Shown: one piece after another, positions 5,469 to 12,843 of the stretch
Layout of the letters: the number at the start of each line of letters is the position of its first letter
Position numbering within the stretch: the first letter of the stretch is position 1
Notes under the pieces: generated by a model
Database searches by the model: none
The model's input: only the letters and a program-made list of their open reading frames with translations
Told to the model about the DNA's origin: nothing
Assembly (NCBI GenBank): GCA_023430065.1
Contig: JAEZCG010000133.1
Location: 1-12,843 of the forward strand
DNA from: Pseudomonadota bacterium
GTDB taxonomy: Bacteria > Pseudomonadota > Gammaproteobacteria > Burkholderiales > SHXO01
DNA length: 12,843 bases
Reading direction: 5' to 3'
Translations under genes and position numbers: made by a program

Positions 5469-7562
5469 GTGAAAGAAGGCGTAGGGCCGGCGGCCGCCGC
5501 ACGTCCGCTGAGCGATCGGGAGCAACGGGCCGTCGACGAGGCCATCGCCGCCCATCGCGATCGACCCGGGGCACTGATGCCGCTCCTGCATGCGGTGCAG
5601 GATGCGCTGGGCTTCGTTCCACGCGCGTGCGTCGCACCGATCGCGCATGCGCTCAACCTGTCGCAGGCCGAAGTGCACGGCGTGATCTCCTTCTACCCGG
5701 ATTTCCGCCGCCTCGCGCCCGGGCGTCACGTGCTGAAGGTGTGTCGCGCGGAGGCCTGCCAGTCCAGACAGGGCGTGGAACTGGAGCGACACGTGCAGCG
5801 CCGGCTGGGCTGCGGCTACCACGAGACGAGTGCCGACGGCGCCGTCACGCTGGAACCGGTGTACTGCCTGGGCAATTGCGCGGCCGGCCCGAACGTGATG
5901 CTCGATGGCGTGCTGCACGGATCGATCACGCCCGCGCGCCTCGATGCGCTGCTGCAGCATGCGGATTCGGTGCGCGCGCCTGAGGCCGCGGGAGACACTG
6001 CATCGGACGGCACCACCGTATTCGTGCCGCAGGACGCAAGCGCACTGGCCGCGGGTGCCGACGCGGTTGCGGCAGCCATCGTGCGCCTCGCCGGCGAGCG
6101 CAACCAGCCGGTGCGCATCGTGCGCAACGGTTCGCGCGGAATGGCGTGGCTGGAACCGCTGGTGGAGGTCGACACCGCGCAAGGCCGCGTGGCGTACGGG
6201 CCGGTCGGCGTCGACGACGTGCCGGCGCTGTTCGACGCCGGGTTCCTGCGCGGCGCTCCCCACGCGCTCTGCCACGGGCGCACCGACGACATCGACTGGC
6301 TGCGGCGCCAGCAGCGCCTGACCTTCGCACGCTGCGGCATCACCGATCCCCTCGACCTTGCCGGGTACGAAGCCCACGGCGGCTGGCAGGGCCTGCGCAA
6401 TGCACTCGCCATGCAGCCCGAGGAGATGGTCGAGGCCGTGGTGCAGTCCGGCCTGCGCGGCCGAGGCGGCGCCGCGTTCCCCGCCGGCATCAAGTGGCGC
6501 ACGGTGCTCGGCGCCCGCTCAGAACGGAAGTACGTCGTCTGCAACGCCGACGAGGGCGACTCCGGCACTTTCTCCGACCGCATGATCATGGAAGGCGATC
6601 CCTTCCTCCTCGTCGAGGGCATGATCATCGCAGGCGTCGCGACCGGCGCGACGCAGGGCTACATTTACCTGCGCTCGGAGTATCCCAATGCCGAGCGCAT
6701 CCTCGGCCGCGCCATCGCTCTCGCCTATCGGGCGGGCTTCCTCGGCGCGGACGTGCTCGGCTCCGGCAAGCGCTTCGACCTGGAACTGCGACGCGGCGCG
6801 GGCGCGTACATCTGCGGGGAAGAAACCTCGCTGCTGGAGAGCTTGGAGGGCAAGCGCGGCATGGTGCGCTACAAGCCGCCGCTTCCAGCGCTGCAGGGCC
6901 TGTTCGGCCAGCCCACGGTCATCAACAACGTCATCACGCTGGTGAGCATACCCGTCATCTTCGAGCGCGGCGCCGCGTACTACCGCGACTTCGGCATGGG
7001 CCGCTCGCGCGGGACCATGCCGATTCAGCTTGCGGGCAACCTCAGGCGCGGCGGGCTGGTCGAGGCGGCGTTCGGCATCACCGTGCGTGAACTGCTGTTC
7101 GACTACGGCGGCGGGTCCGCGAGCGGCCGGCCGATTCGTGCGGTGCAGATCGGCGGGCCGCTGGGCGCCTACCTGCCCGAATCGCAGTTCGACACACCGC
7201 TCGACTATGAGGCATTCGCGGCACTCGGCGCGATGGTCGGGCATGGCGGCATCGTCGCCTTCGACGACAGCGTGGACATGGCACAGATGGCGCGCTATGC
7301 CATGGAGTTCTGCGCGGTCGAGTCCTGCGGCAAGTGCACGCCGTGCCGCATCGGCTCGACCCGTGGGGTGGAGGTGGTGGACAGGATCGTGCGCGGCGAG
7401 AACGTGGAGCGCAATCACGAACTGTTGCGCGATCTGTGCGACACGATGCTTGGCGGGTCGCTGTGCGCCCTGGGCGGCATGACGCCCTACCCGGTGCTCA
7501 GCGCGCTCAACCACTTCCCCGAGGATTTCGGACTGAAGGACAAGACGCCGAGGGCGGCGTAG
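5469..7562 (+). CDS. fdsGB: Fused formate dehydrogenase gamma-beta subunit (FdsG-FdsB)
   Basis: One uninterrupted 697-residue frame contains two subunits that are separate in Cupriavidus and Rhodobacter. Residues 1-165 are FdsG/NuoE-like, with [2Fe-2S] cysteines C92, C97, C133 and C137. A short linker (about 166-182) leads into FdsB from TTVFVPQDASAL. FdsB shows a thioredoxin-like start (about 183-270), then the NuoF-like core: FMN site GLRGRGGAAFPAG (328-340), NADH site YVVCNADEGDSGTFSDR (355-371) and GAGAYICGEETSLLESLEG (443-461). [4Fe-4S] ligands are C620, C623, C626 and C666. The subunit should accept electrons from FdsA and reduce NAD+ in the cytoplasm. GTG at 5469 is chosen for GGAGGAG (5454-5460) 8 bp upstream; ATG at 5462 is in another frame. 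fdsA follows after 56 bp. Confidence 0.93.
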   Translation: MKEGVGPAAAARPLSDREQRAVDEAIAAHRDRPGALMPLLHAVQDALGFVPRACVAPIAHALNLSQAEVHGVISFYPDFRRLAPGRHVLKVCRAEACQSRQGVELERHVQRRLGCGYHETSADGAVTLEPVYCLGNCAAGPNVMLDGVLHGSITPARLDALLQHADSVRAPEAAGDTASDGTTVFVPQDASALAAGADAVAAAIVRLAGERNQPVRIVRNGSRGMAWLEPLVEVDTAQGRVAYGPVGVDDVPALFDAGFLRGAPHALCHGRTDDIDWLRRQQRLTFARCGITDPLDLAGYEAHGGWQGLRNALAMQPEEMVEAVVQSGLRGRGGAAFPAGIKWRTVLGARSERKYVVCNADEGDSGTFSDRMIMEGDPFLLVEGMIIAGVATGATQGYIYLRSEYPNAERILGRAIALAYRAGFLGADVLGSGKRFDLELRRGAGAYICGEETSLLESLEGKRGMVRYKPPLPALQGLFGQPTVINNVITLVSIPVIFERGAAYYRDFGMGRSRGTMPIQLAGNLRRGGLVEAAFGITVRELLFDYGGGSASGRPIRAVQIGGPLGAYLPESQFDTPLDYEAFAALGAMVGHGGIVAFDDSVDMAQMARYAMEFCAVESCGKCTPCRIGSTRGVEVVDRIVRGENVERNHELLRDLCDTMLGGSLCALGGMTPYPVLSALNHFPEDFGLKDKTPRAA

Positions 7563-7618
7563 CGCAATGCACCCGATTCCGGCTCGCGCCGGAACGATGC
7601 GGCAAACGGAGGTACACG

Positions 7619-10474
7619 ATGTACTCAGTCAAGGAACTCGATACCGGCACGCCGATCCGCCTGTCGAAGCGGCTCGTCAGCCTCGAGATCGACGGCCAAT
7701 CCGTGACCGTGCCGGAGGGCACCTCGGTGATGGCCGCGGCCACGACCGCGGGCGTCAAGGTACCGAGGCTGTGTGCCACGGACATGCTGGAGGCATTCGG
7801 TTCCTGCCGCCTGTGTCTGGTCGAGATCGAGGGCCGCAAGGGCTATCCGGCCTCCTGTACCACGCTGGTCGAGCCAGGCATGAAGGTGCGCACGCAGACC
7901 TCGAAGCTCGCCAGGCTGCGCCGCGGCGTCATGGAGCTGTACATCTCCGACCACCCGCTCGACTGTCTGACCTGCCCGGCCAACGGCAACTGCGAGCTGC
8001 AGGAGATGGCCGGCGTCGTCGGGTTGCGCGAAGTGCGCTACGGGTACGACGGCGCCAACCACCTCCAGGCGGACAAAGACGTCTCCAACCCCTACTTCAG
8101 CTTCGATGCCAGCAAGTGCATCGTGTGCTCACGCTGCGTGCGTGCCTGCGAGGAGGTCCAGGGCACCTTCGCCCTTACGGTCGACGGGCGCGGCTTCGCC
8201 TCGGTGATCATGCCGGGCCCGACCGGCAACTTCCTGGCTTCCGAGTGCGTGTCGTGCGGCGCCTGCGTGCAGGCGTGTCCGACGGCGACGCTGATGGAGA
8301 ACTCGATCACCGAGCAGGGTCAGCCGGACCACACGGTGGTCACGACCTGCGCCTACTGCGGGGTCGGCTGCTCCTTCCGAGCCGAGATGAAGGGCGCAGA
8401 AGTCGTGCGCATGGTTCCGAACAAGAACGGTCAGGCCAATCATGGCCATTCGTGCGTGAAGGGCCGCTTCGCCTGGGGATACGCGACGCATCCCGATCGG
8501 ATCACCAAGCCGATGATCCGCGCGAAGATCAGCGATCCCTGGCGCGAAGTCAGTTGGGACGAAGCGATCGCACACACCGCCTCGGAGTTCAAGCGCATCC
8601 AGGCCAAGTACGGCCGCGGTGCGGTCGGCGGCATCACCTCCTCGCGCTGCACCAACGAGGAGACCTACCTGGTGCAGAAGCTGGTGCGCGCCGGTTTCGG
8701 CAACAACAACGTCGACACCTGCGCGCGCGTGTGCCATTCGCCCACCGGCTACGGTCTGAAGCAGACGCTGGGCGAGTCGGCCGGCACGCAGGACTTCGAC
8801 TCCGTGCTCGAAGCCGACGTGGTCATGGTCATCGGCGCCAATCCCACCGACGGGCACCCGGTGTTCGCCTCCCACCTCAAGCGCCGGCTGCGCCAGGGCG
8901 CACAGCTGATCGTGATCGATCCGCGCGGGATCGATCTCGTGCGCCTGCCGCACGTGCAGGCGGCGTATCACCTGCAGCTGCGGCCCGGCACCAACGTGGC
9001 CGTGGTCAACGCGCTGGCGCACGTCATCGTGTCGGAAGGCCTGTGGAACGAGGCCTTCGTCGCGGCGCGCTGCGACGTCGCGGAATTCGAGAAGTGGAAG
9101 CAGTTCATCCTGTTACCGGAGAATTCGCCCGAGGCGATGGCCGAGGTGACGGGCGTCCCCGCGGAGGCGCTGCGCGGTGCCGCCCGCCTGTACGCGACCG
9201 GCGGCAACGCCGCGATCTACTACGGCCTGGGGGTGACCGAACACAGCCAGGGATCGACCATGGTGATGGGCATCGCGAATCTCGCGATGCTGACCGGCAA
9301 CATCGGGCGACCTGGCGTGGGGGTGAATCCGCTGCGCGGCCAGAACAACGTGCAGGGTTCGTGCGACATGGGCTCCTTCCCCCACGAACTCCCCGGCTAC
9401 CGCCACATCTCCGATGTCGCGACGCGGACGCTGTTCGAATCCGCCTGGCACACGACGCTCGATCCCGAGCCGGGACTGCGCATCCCCAACATGTTCGATG
9501 CGGCGTTGGACGGCTCGTTCATGGGCCTGTACGTACAGGGGGAGGACATCGCCCAGTCCGACCCCGATACCCAGCACGTGACCGCGGCGCTGTCGGCCAT
9601 GGAGTGCCTGGTGGTGCAGGATCTGTTCCTCAACGAGACCGCCAAGTTCGCGCACGTGTTCCTGCCCGGGTCGTCGTTCCTCGAGAAGGACGGCACGTTC
9701 ACCAACGCCGAACGTCGCATCTCGCCGGTGCGCAAGGTGATGCCGCCGCTGGCCGGCATGCAGGACTGGGAAGTGACCGTCGCGTTGTCCAACGCACTCG
9801 GCTATCCGATGCACTACGCGCATCCCTCCGAGATCATGGACGAGATCGCGCGCCTGACGCCCACGTTCACCGGCGTGAGCTACGAGAAACTGGAGAAGCG
9901 CGGCAGCATCCAGTGGCCGTGCAACGACCAGGCGCCAGAAGGCACGCCGGTCATGCACGTCGATCAGTTCGTGCGAGGCAAGGGGCGCTTCATGGTCACG
10001 CGTTTCCTGCCGACGAACGAGCGCAGTACGCGCCAGTACCCGCTGCTGCTCACGACCGGACGCATCCTGACGCAGTACAACGTGGGCGCCCAGACGCGGC
10101 GCACGCCGAATACGGTGTGGCACGACGAGGACAAGCTCGACATCCATCCGCACGACGCCGAGCAGCGCGGCATCGCCGACGGCGATTGGGTGGGCATCCG
10201 CAGCCGCGCCGGCGAAACGGTCATGCGAGCGGTGTACTCGGAACGGATCCAGCCTGGGGTGGTCTACACCACCTTCCACCATCCGTTCTCGGGAGCGAAC
10301 GTCATCACCACCGACAACTCCGACTGGGCCACCAACTGTCCCGAGTACAAGGTGACGGCGGTGCAGGTCTCGCGCGTGACCCAGCCGTCGGAATGGCAGC
10401 GCCAGTTCACCCAATTCGACCGCCAGCAGCAGGATCTGCTGGCGCAGCGCGAACGGGTCGACACCAAGGCCTGA
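7619..10474 (+). CDS. fdsA: NAD-dependent formate dehydrogenase alpha (catalytic) subunit
   Basis: This 951-residue protein is close to the roughly 960 of known FdsA. It oxidises formate to CO2 at a bis-MGD molybdenum centre. The N terminus is NuoG-like: [2Fe-2S] at C52, C63, C66, C80; a His-ligated [4Fe-4S] at H112, C116, C119, C125; and two ferredoxin-type [4Fe-4S] clusters at C167/C170/C173/C177 and C210/C213/C216/C220. The catalytic part begins with the proximal [4Fe-4S] at C244, C247, C251, C279. The molybdenum ligand is cysteine C372 in CARVCHSP, followed by H373, so this is not a selenoprotein. C-terminal residues include the molydopterin dinucleotide-binding domain (LLTTGRILTQYN, then NCPEYKVTAV). 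No Tat signal is present, so it is cytoplasmic. The start at 7619 has GGAGGT (7608-7613) 5 bp upstream. fdsD follows after 1 bp. Confidence 0.96.
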   Translation: MYSVKELDTGTPIRLSKRLVSLEIDGQSVTVPEGTSVMAAATTAGVKVPRLCATDMLEAFGSCRLCLVEIEGRKGYPASCTTLVEPGMKVRTQTSKLARLRRGVMELYISDHPLDCLTCPANGNCELQEMAGVVGLREVRYGYDGANHLQADKDVSNPYFSFDASKCIVCSRCVRACEEVQGTFALTVDGRGFASVIMPGPTGNFLASECVSCGACVQACPTATLMENSITEQGQPDHTVVTTCAYCGVGCSFRAEMKGAEVVRMVPNKNGQANHGHSCVKGRFAWGYATHPDRITKPMIRAKISDPWREVSWDEAIAHTASEFKRIQAKYGRGAVGGITSSRCTNEETYLVQKLVRAGFGNNNVDTCARVCHSPTGYGLKQTLGESAGTQDFDSVLEADVVMVIGANPTDGHPVFASHLKRRLRQGAQLIVIDPRGIDLVRLPHVQAAYHLQLRPGTNVAVVNALAHVIVSEGLWNEAFVAARCDVAEFEKWKQFILLPENSPEAMAEVTGVPAEALRGAARLYATGGNAAIYYGLGVTEHSQGSTMVMGIANLAMLTGNIGRPGVGVNPLRGQNNVQGSCDMGSFPHELPGYRHISDVATRTLFESAWHTTLDPEPGLRIPNMFDAALDGSFMGLYVQGEDIAQSDPDTQHVTAALSAMECLVVQDLFLNETAKFAHVFLPGSSFLEKDGTFTNAERRISPVRKVMPPLAGMQDWEVTVALSNALGYPMHYAHPSEIMDEIARLTPTFTGVSYEKLEKRGSIQWPCNDQAPEGTPVMHVDQFVRGKGRFMVTRFLPTNERSTRQYPLLLTTGRILTQYNVGAQTRRTPNTVWHDEDKLDIHPHDAEQRGIADGDWVGIRSRAGETVMRAVYSERIQPGVVYTTFHHPFSGANVITTDNSDWATNCPEYKVTAVQVSRVTQPSEWQRQFTQFDRQQQDLLAQRERVDTKA

Positions 10475-10475
10475 G

Positions 10476-10709
10476 ATGGACGCCGCCAAGCTGGTGCAAA
10501 TGGCCAATCAGATCGCCGCCTTCTTCGGCGCGAATCCCGATACGGCGACTGCTGCGGACAGCGTGGCCGACCACATCCGCCGCTTCTGGGATCCGCGCAT
10601 GCGCCGGGCGCTGCTGAAGTGGATGGACGAGCGCAACGGAGAAGGTCTGCAACCGCTGGTGCTGCAGGCGCTGCAGAAGCATCGGGAGAAGCTGCAGCCG
10701 GCCACCTAG
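10476..10709 (+). CDS. fdsD: Formate dehydrogenase delta subunit
   Basis: This small 77-residue protein begins MDAAKLVQMANQIAAFF and continues with VADHIRRFWDPRMRR, the two hallmarks of FdsD. Known FdsD proteins are needed for full activity of the molybdenum formate dehydrogenase, apparently by helping cofactor insertion or stabilising the complex. They contain no cofactor motifs themselves, and none are seen here. The ATG lies 1 bp after the fdsA stop with only a weak ribosome-binding site, so translation is probably coupled to fdsA. In the better-known fdsGBACD order an FdhD-like fdsC gene would sit before it; here there is no room for one. It is the last gene of the operon. Confidence 0.94.
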   Translation: MDAAKLVQMANQIAAFFGANPDTATAADSVADHIRRFWDPRMRRALLKWMDERNGEGLQPLVLQALQKHREKLQPAT

Positions 10710-10731
10710 GCACAGCGGCCGCACACTGCAA

Positions 10732-10754
10732 GGCCCCGGCGAAGCGCCGGGGCT
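10732..10754 (+). terminator. Hairpin at the end of the fds operon
   Basis: GCCCCGGCG (10733-10741) and CGCCGGGGC (10745-10753) form a perfect 9-bp GC-rich stem with a 3-nt loop, extendable by a G-T pair. It lies 23 bp after the fdsD stop, the expected position for a terminator. There is no T-run after it (TATGCG follows), so it may be a weak terminator or a 3'-end stabilising hairpin. Confidence 0.55.
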
Positions 10755-10818
10755 ATGCGTTGCGCCACGCCGACGCGGCCGCCATCCACCCGCCTCATCT
10801 CCCGAGGCGCGGCGCGGC

Positions 10819-10824
10819 TATACT
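10819..10824 (+). promoter_or_regulatory. Candidate -10 box for the kinase-fold gene
   Basis: TATACT, preceded by GGC, matches the consensus -10 in five of six bases and lies 28 bp upstream of the TTG start proposed at 10853. No good -35 is seen at 16-18 bp. Together with the hairpin after fdsD it suggests the kinase gene has its own transcript. Confidence 0.4.
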
Positions 10825-10852
10825 TCGCGCTCGCTCTCGCTGCCTTTCCGCT

Positions 10853-11536
10853 TTGACTGCGCCTGCCGCATCCTGCACCCTGCCGCCGTTCGGTCGTGAC
10901 GCGCTCTCGTCGGGGAATGCGCGCGTCCTGAGCCAGGGTCGCTGGGCGAACGCCGTGCTGCATCTGATCGAACACGACGGCGAACGCTGGGTGGTGAAGG
11001 ACTTCGCCCCGCGCCCATGGCTGGTCCGTGCGACCATCGGCCGGCTGTTCGTGGCCCGCGAGCACGCGGCGCTGCGTCGGCTGCAGGGGATCACCGGCGT
11101 GCCGCGCGATCCGTTTCGCCTGGACGCGAATGCGGTGGGCTACCGGTTCGTCGCGGGCAACACGCTGGCGAGGAGCACACTGGACGGCCGCTACGGCGAG
11201 TTCTTCATCGCACTCGAGCATCTGATGCAGGAGGTGCATGCGCGCGGCGTGGTTCACCTGGACTCGCGCAACAGCCGAAACATCCTGGTGACGCAGGACA
11301 GCCGGCCCGTTCTCATCGACTTCCAGTCGCACCTGCGCACCGAACGGCTTCCGGCAAGATTGCGCCGCTGGCTCGAAGCCTACGACATGGCCGGTGTGTA
11401 CAAACACTGGGCGCGGCGCAGCCCGGACACGATCGATCCGGCCCGCCTGCAGCACCTCGGAAGGATGAACCGCTGGCGCCGCTTCTGGATTCTGCGCGGC
11501 TACTTCGGCGTGGGCAAATCGCGCTCGGTAAAATGA
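10853..11536 (+). CDS. Small protein-kinase-fold (RIO/lipopolysaccharide-kinase-like) phosphotransferase
   Basis: With TTG at 10853 the protein has 227 residues. Kinase landmarks appear in order: strand region VLSQGRWANAVLHLI (25-39), the ATP-binding lysine K49 in WVVKDF, a helix-C glutamate E70, the catalytic loop HLDSRNSRNIL (135-145, with D137 and N143), and the metal-binding aspartate D156 in LIDFQ where usual kinases have DFG. This compact pattern is typical of bacterial RIO-like or lipopolysaccharide core kinase-like proteins. The substrate (protein, lipid A core or small molecule) cannot be told. No ATG or GTG exists in frame upstream of the first strand. GTG at 10955 would remove that strand, so TTG is preferred, although no Shine-Dalgarno is visible. 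The stop codon lies 4 bp before the ISL3 element. Confidence 0.75.
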   Translation: MTAPAASCTLPPFGRDALSSGNARVLSQGRWANAVLHLIEHDGERWVVKDFAPRPWLVRATIGRLFVAREHAALRRLQGITGVPRDPFRLDANAVGYRFVAGNTLARSTLDGRYGEFFIALEHLMQEVHARGVVHLDSRNSRNILVTQDSRPVLIDFQSHLRTERLPARLRRWLEAYDMAGVYKHWARRSPDTIDPARLQHLGRMNRWRRFWILRGYFGVGKSRSVK

Positions 11537-11540
11537 GCCT

Positions 11541-11560
11541 CTGTTGAAATTTGAGTGGGT
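11541..11560 (+). repeat. Left terminal inverted repeat of the ISL3 element
   Basis: CTGTTGAAATTTGAGTGGGT matches the reverse complement of the right end at 17 of 20 positions (differences at positions 9, 12 and 13). The exact outer base is inferred from where the match stops. Confidence 0.85.
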
Positions 11561-11591
11561 AGACTCAGGATCTTTGGCATAGCTCGGGTTG

Positions 11592-12833
11592 ATGCCGATG
11601 AGCGAGAAACTGTTTGAGACAGCGCTGGGGATCGGCGCCCCGTGGTACGTGGCCGAGGCACAGTTCGATGCTCCGGCGCGCACGCTGACGATCCGAATCG
11701 ACTTCGCCGCGGGCAGTCGCTTTGCTATGCCTGGGGTAGAGGGCGAGCACCCCGTTCACGACACGCTTGCCAAGCGCTACCGGCACCTGAACTTCTTCCA
11801 GCACGAGTGCTTCCTGGAGGTGCGGGTTCCGCGGGTGAAGTTGCCCGACGGCTCGGTACGCCAGGTCGAGCCGCCCTGGGCGGGCAAGCTCTCGGGCTTC
11901 ACCCTGCTGTTCGAGGCGCTGGTGCTGATGCTGTGCCAGCAGATGAGCTTTGCCGGGGCAGCGCGCCTGGTGGGCGAGAGCCGGCACCGAGTGGCCGCGA
12001 TCTGCGAGCGCTACGTGGCGCTGGCCTTGGCGCAGGCCGACTACTCTGAAGTGCACGAGCTGGCGATCGACGAGACCTCCCGTGCGCGTGGCCATGACTA
12101 CATCACGCTGGCGGCCGATGCGCAGGAGCGCCGCGTCCTGGCGGTGGCCGAAGGCCGCAGCGTCGAAACCGTCGAGGCGTTGGCGAGTGAATTGGCCAGC
12201 CGCGGCAGCGACCCCGAGCAAGTCAGCGCGGTGAGCATCGACATGTCCCCTGCGTTCATCAAGGGCTGCGCCGAGCACCTGCCCAATGCGCGCATCACCT
12301 TCGACAAGTTCCACGTGATCTGGCATGCCAGCACCGCGGTGGACAAGATGCGCCGCATCGAGCAGCGCACCGAGCGCTCGCTCAAGGGGCTGCGCTGGTC
12401 GCTGCTCAAGGATCGCTCCCGGTTGTCGTGCGAGGCCGCCGCCGACCTCGACGCGTTGATCGCCAAGATGACGACAGTGCGCACAGCGCGAGCGTGGAGC
12501 TACAAGGAGCAGCTGCGCGAGATCCTCGAGCGCAAGCAGATCAATGTCGTGCGCGCCATGCTGCAGCATTGGTGCACCTGCGTCATGCGCTCCAAGGTCG
12601 AACCGATGAAGGAGGTCGCCACGCTCGTGCGCAAGCACCTCGAAGGCATCGTGGCCTGGGCGCAGACCCGCCAAACCAATGGCTTCTTGGAGGCCCTGAA
12701 CGGCCTGTTCCAGGCTGCCAAGCGCCGCGCCCGCGGGTTCACGCGCATGTCGACCATCCGCACAGTCATCTTCTTGATTGCCGGCAAGCTCGACTTCCGC
12801 GTGATCAACCCCCATGCCTCTCAACCCACTTGA
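11592..12833 (+). CDS. ISL3 family transposase
   Basis: The protein has 413 residues and carries out DDE-type cut-and-paste transposition. The catalytic acidic residues are probably D160 (LAIDETSRARGHDY), D217 (VSIDMSPAFIKG) and E367 (TNGFLEALNGLFQAAKRRAR), all in the ISL3 family context. TFDKFHVI at 236-243 is also characteristic. The N-terminal region (about 35-95) corresponds to the DNA-binding zinc finger of many ISL3 transposases, but the paired CxxC cysteines are missing, with FAMPGVEGEHPVHD in their place. As I recall, this is shared by a proteobacterial subgroup. Start codons at 11592 and 11598 (both ATG) and 11589 (TTG) are possible; 11592 is chosen as the first ATG, after a weak GGGTT. 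The stop lies within the right terminal repeat. Confidence 0.93.
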   Translation: MPMSEKLFETALGIGAPWYVAEAQFDAPARTLTIRIDFAAGSRFAMPGVEGEHPVHDTLAKRYRHLNFFQHECFLEVRVPRVKLPDGSVRQVEPPWAGKLSGFTLLFEALVLMLCQQMSFAGAARLVGESRHRVAAICERYVALALAQADYSEVHELAIDETSRARGHDYITLAADAQERRVLAVAEGRSVETVEALASELASRGSDPEQVSAVSIDMSPAFIKGCAEHLPNARITFDKFHVIWHASTAVDKMRRIEQRTERSLKGLRWSLLKDRSRLSCEAAADLDALIAKMTTVRTARAWSYKEQLREILERKQINVVRAMLQHWCTCVMRSKVEPMKEVATLVRKHLEGIVAWAQTRQTNGFLEALNGLFQAAKRRARGFTRMSTIRTVIFLIAGKLDFRVINPHASQPT

Positions 12834-12843
12834 AATTCAACAG
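12824..12843 (-). repeat. Right terminal inverted repeat of the ISL3 element
   Basis: Read on the minus strand from 12843, CTGTTGAATTTCAAGTGGGT matches the left end with three mismatches. It ends exactly at the last base of the window and includes the transposase stop codon (12831-12833). Confidence 0.85.

Larger units (their letters stand above)
11541..12843 (+). mobile_element. Complete ISL3-family insertion sequence
   Basis: A 1303-bp element is bounded by imperfect 20-bp terminal inverted repeats (17 of 20 identical) and carries one full-length ISL3-type transposase. The transposase stop codon lies inside the right repeat, as is usual for compact insertion sequences. ISL3 elements usually make 8-bp target duplications. 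The left flank would be ATGAGCCT (11533-11540), but the right flank is outside the window, so it cannot be confirmed. No premature stop or frameshift is seen, so the element may be active. Confidence 0.88.

Noticed and set aside
4191..6377. A 728-residue minus-strand open frame across the regulator and the start of fdsGB
   Set aside because: It is out of frame with the recognisable regulator and antisense to fdsGB; low-complexity composition, no motifs.
8726..8745. Possible selenocysteine at the FdsA active site
   Set aside because: The codon at the molybdenum-ligand position (residue 372) is TGT/TGC-type cysteine, not TGA, and the frame is uninterrupted.
9113..10507. A 464-residue minus-strand open frame antisense to fdsA
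   Set aside because: It is antisense to conserved fdsA sequence, with His/Arg/Gly-rich shadow composition and no ribosome-binding site or motif.
7567..10617. A 1016-residue plus-strand open frame parallel to fdsA
   Set aside because: It is the +1-type shadow of fdsA, whose own frame contains every expected cluster ligand.

Overview
The window is GC-rich DNA, densely packed with genes. Gene content and protein style (a FdsR-type regulator with an NAD-dependent formate dehydrogenase, a DUF6279 lipoprotein, a CnbZ-type protein) suggest a betaproteobacterium, perhaps Burkholderiales or Rhodocyclales-like. The taxon is inferred from resemblance, not from a marker gene.

Left part (1-1916): the 3' end of a phytase-like esterase gene, closed by a strong intrinsic terminator. 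It is followed by about 410 bp without a recognisable gene. That gap holds a second, minus-strand-facing terminator-like hairpin and further stem-loops, so a small minus-strand RNA is possible. Next is a complete fumarylacetoacetate hydrolase (FAH) family enzyme.

Middle (1949-4194): a DUF6279 lipoprotein on the minus strand is transcribed away from a plus-strand pair. The pair is a CnbZ-like (RidA-fold) protein carrying what looks like a Tat signal peptide, and a DUF423 membrane protein.

Core (4250-10709): a formate-oxidation locus. A regulator with a ModE-type DNA-binding domain and a periplasmic-binding-protein-like sensor domain (FdsR-like) is divergent from a three-gene operon. The operon encodes a fused FdsG-FdsB diaphorase subunit, the molybdenum/iron-sulfur catalytic subunit FdsA, and the small subunit FdsD. 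Together these should form a cytoplasmic, molybdenum-dependent enzyme oxidising formate to CO2 and passing electrons through the Fe-S chain and FMN to NAD+. Two departures stand out: FdsG and FdsB are one polypeptide, and the FdsC/FdhD maturation gene usually found between fdsA and fdsD is absent. The 106-bp intergenic region contains a perfect 8-bp inverted repeat and other repeated half-sites that may be operators.

Right end (10710-12843): a hairpin after fdsD, a small protein-kinase-fold gene probably starting with TTG, and a complete ISL3-family insertion sequence beginning 4 bp after the kinase stop codon. The insertion sequence's right terminal repeat coincides with the last base of the window, as expected if the assembly broke at a repeated element.

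I see no CRISPR array, tRNA or rRNA, and no clearly novel multi-gene system. The least ordinary items are the Tat-tagged CnbZ-like protein, the FdsGB fusion without FdsC, and the structured gap near 611-800.
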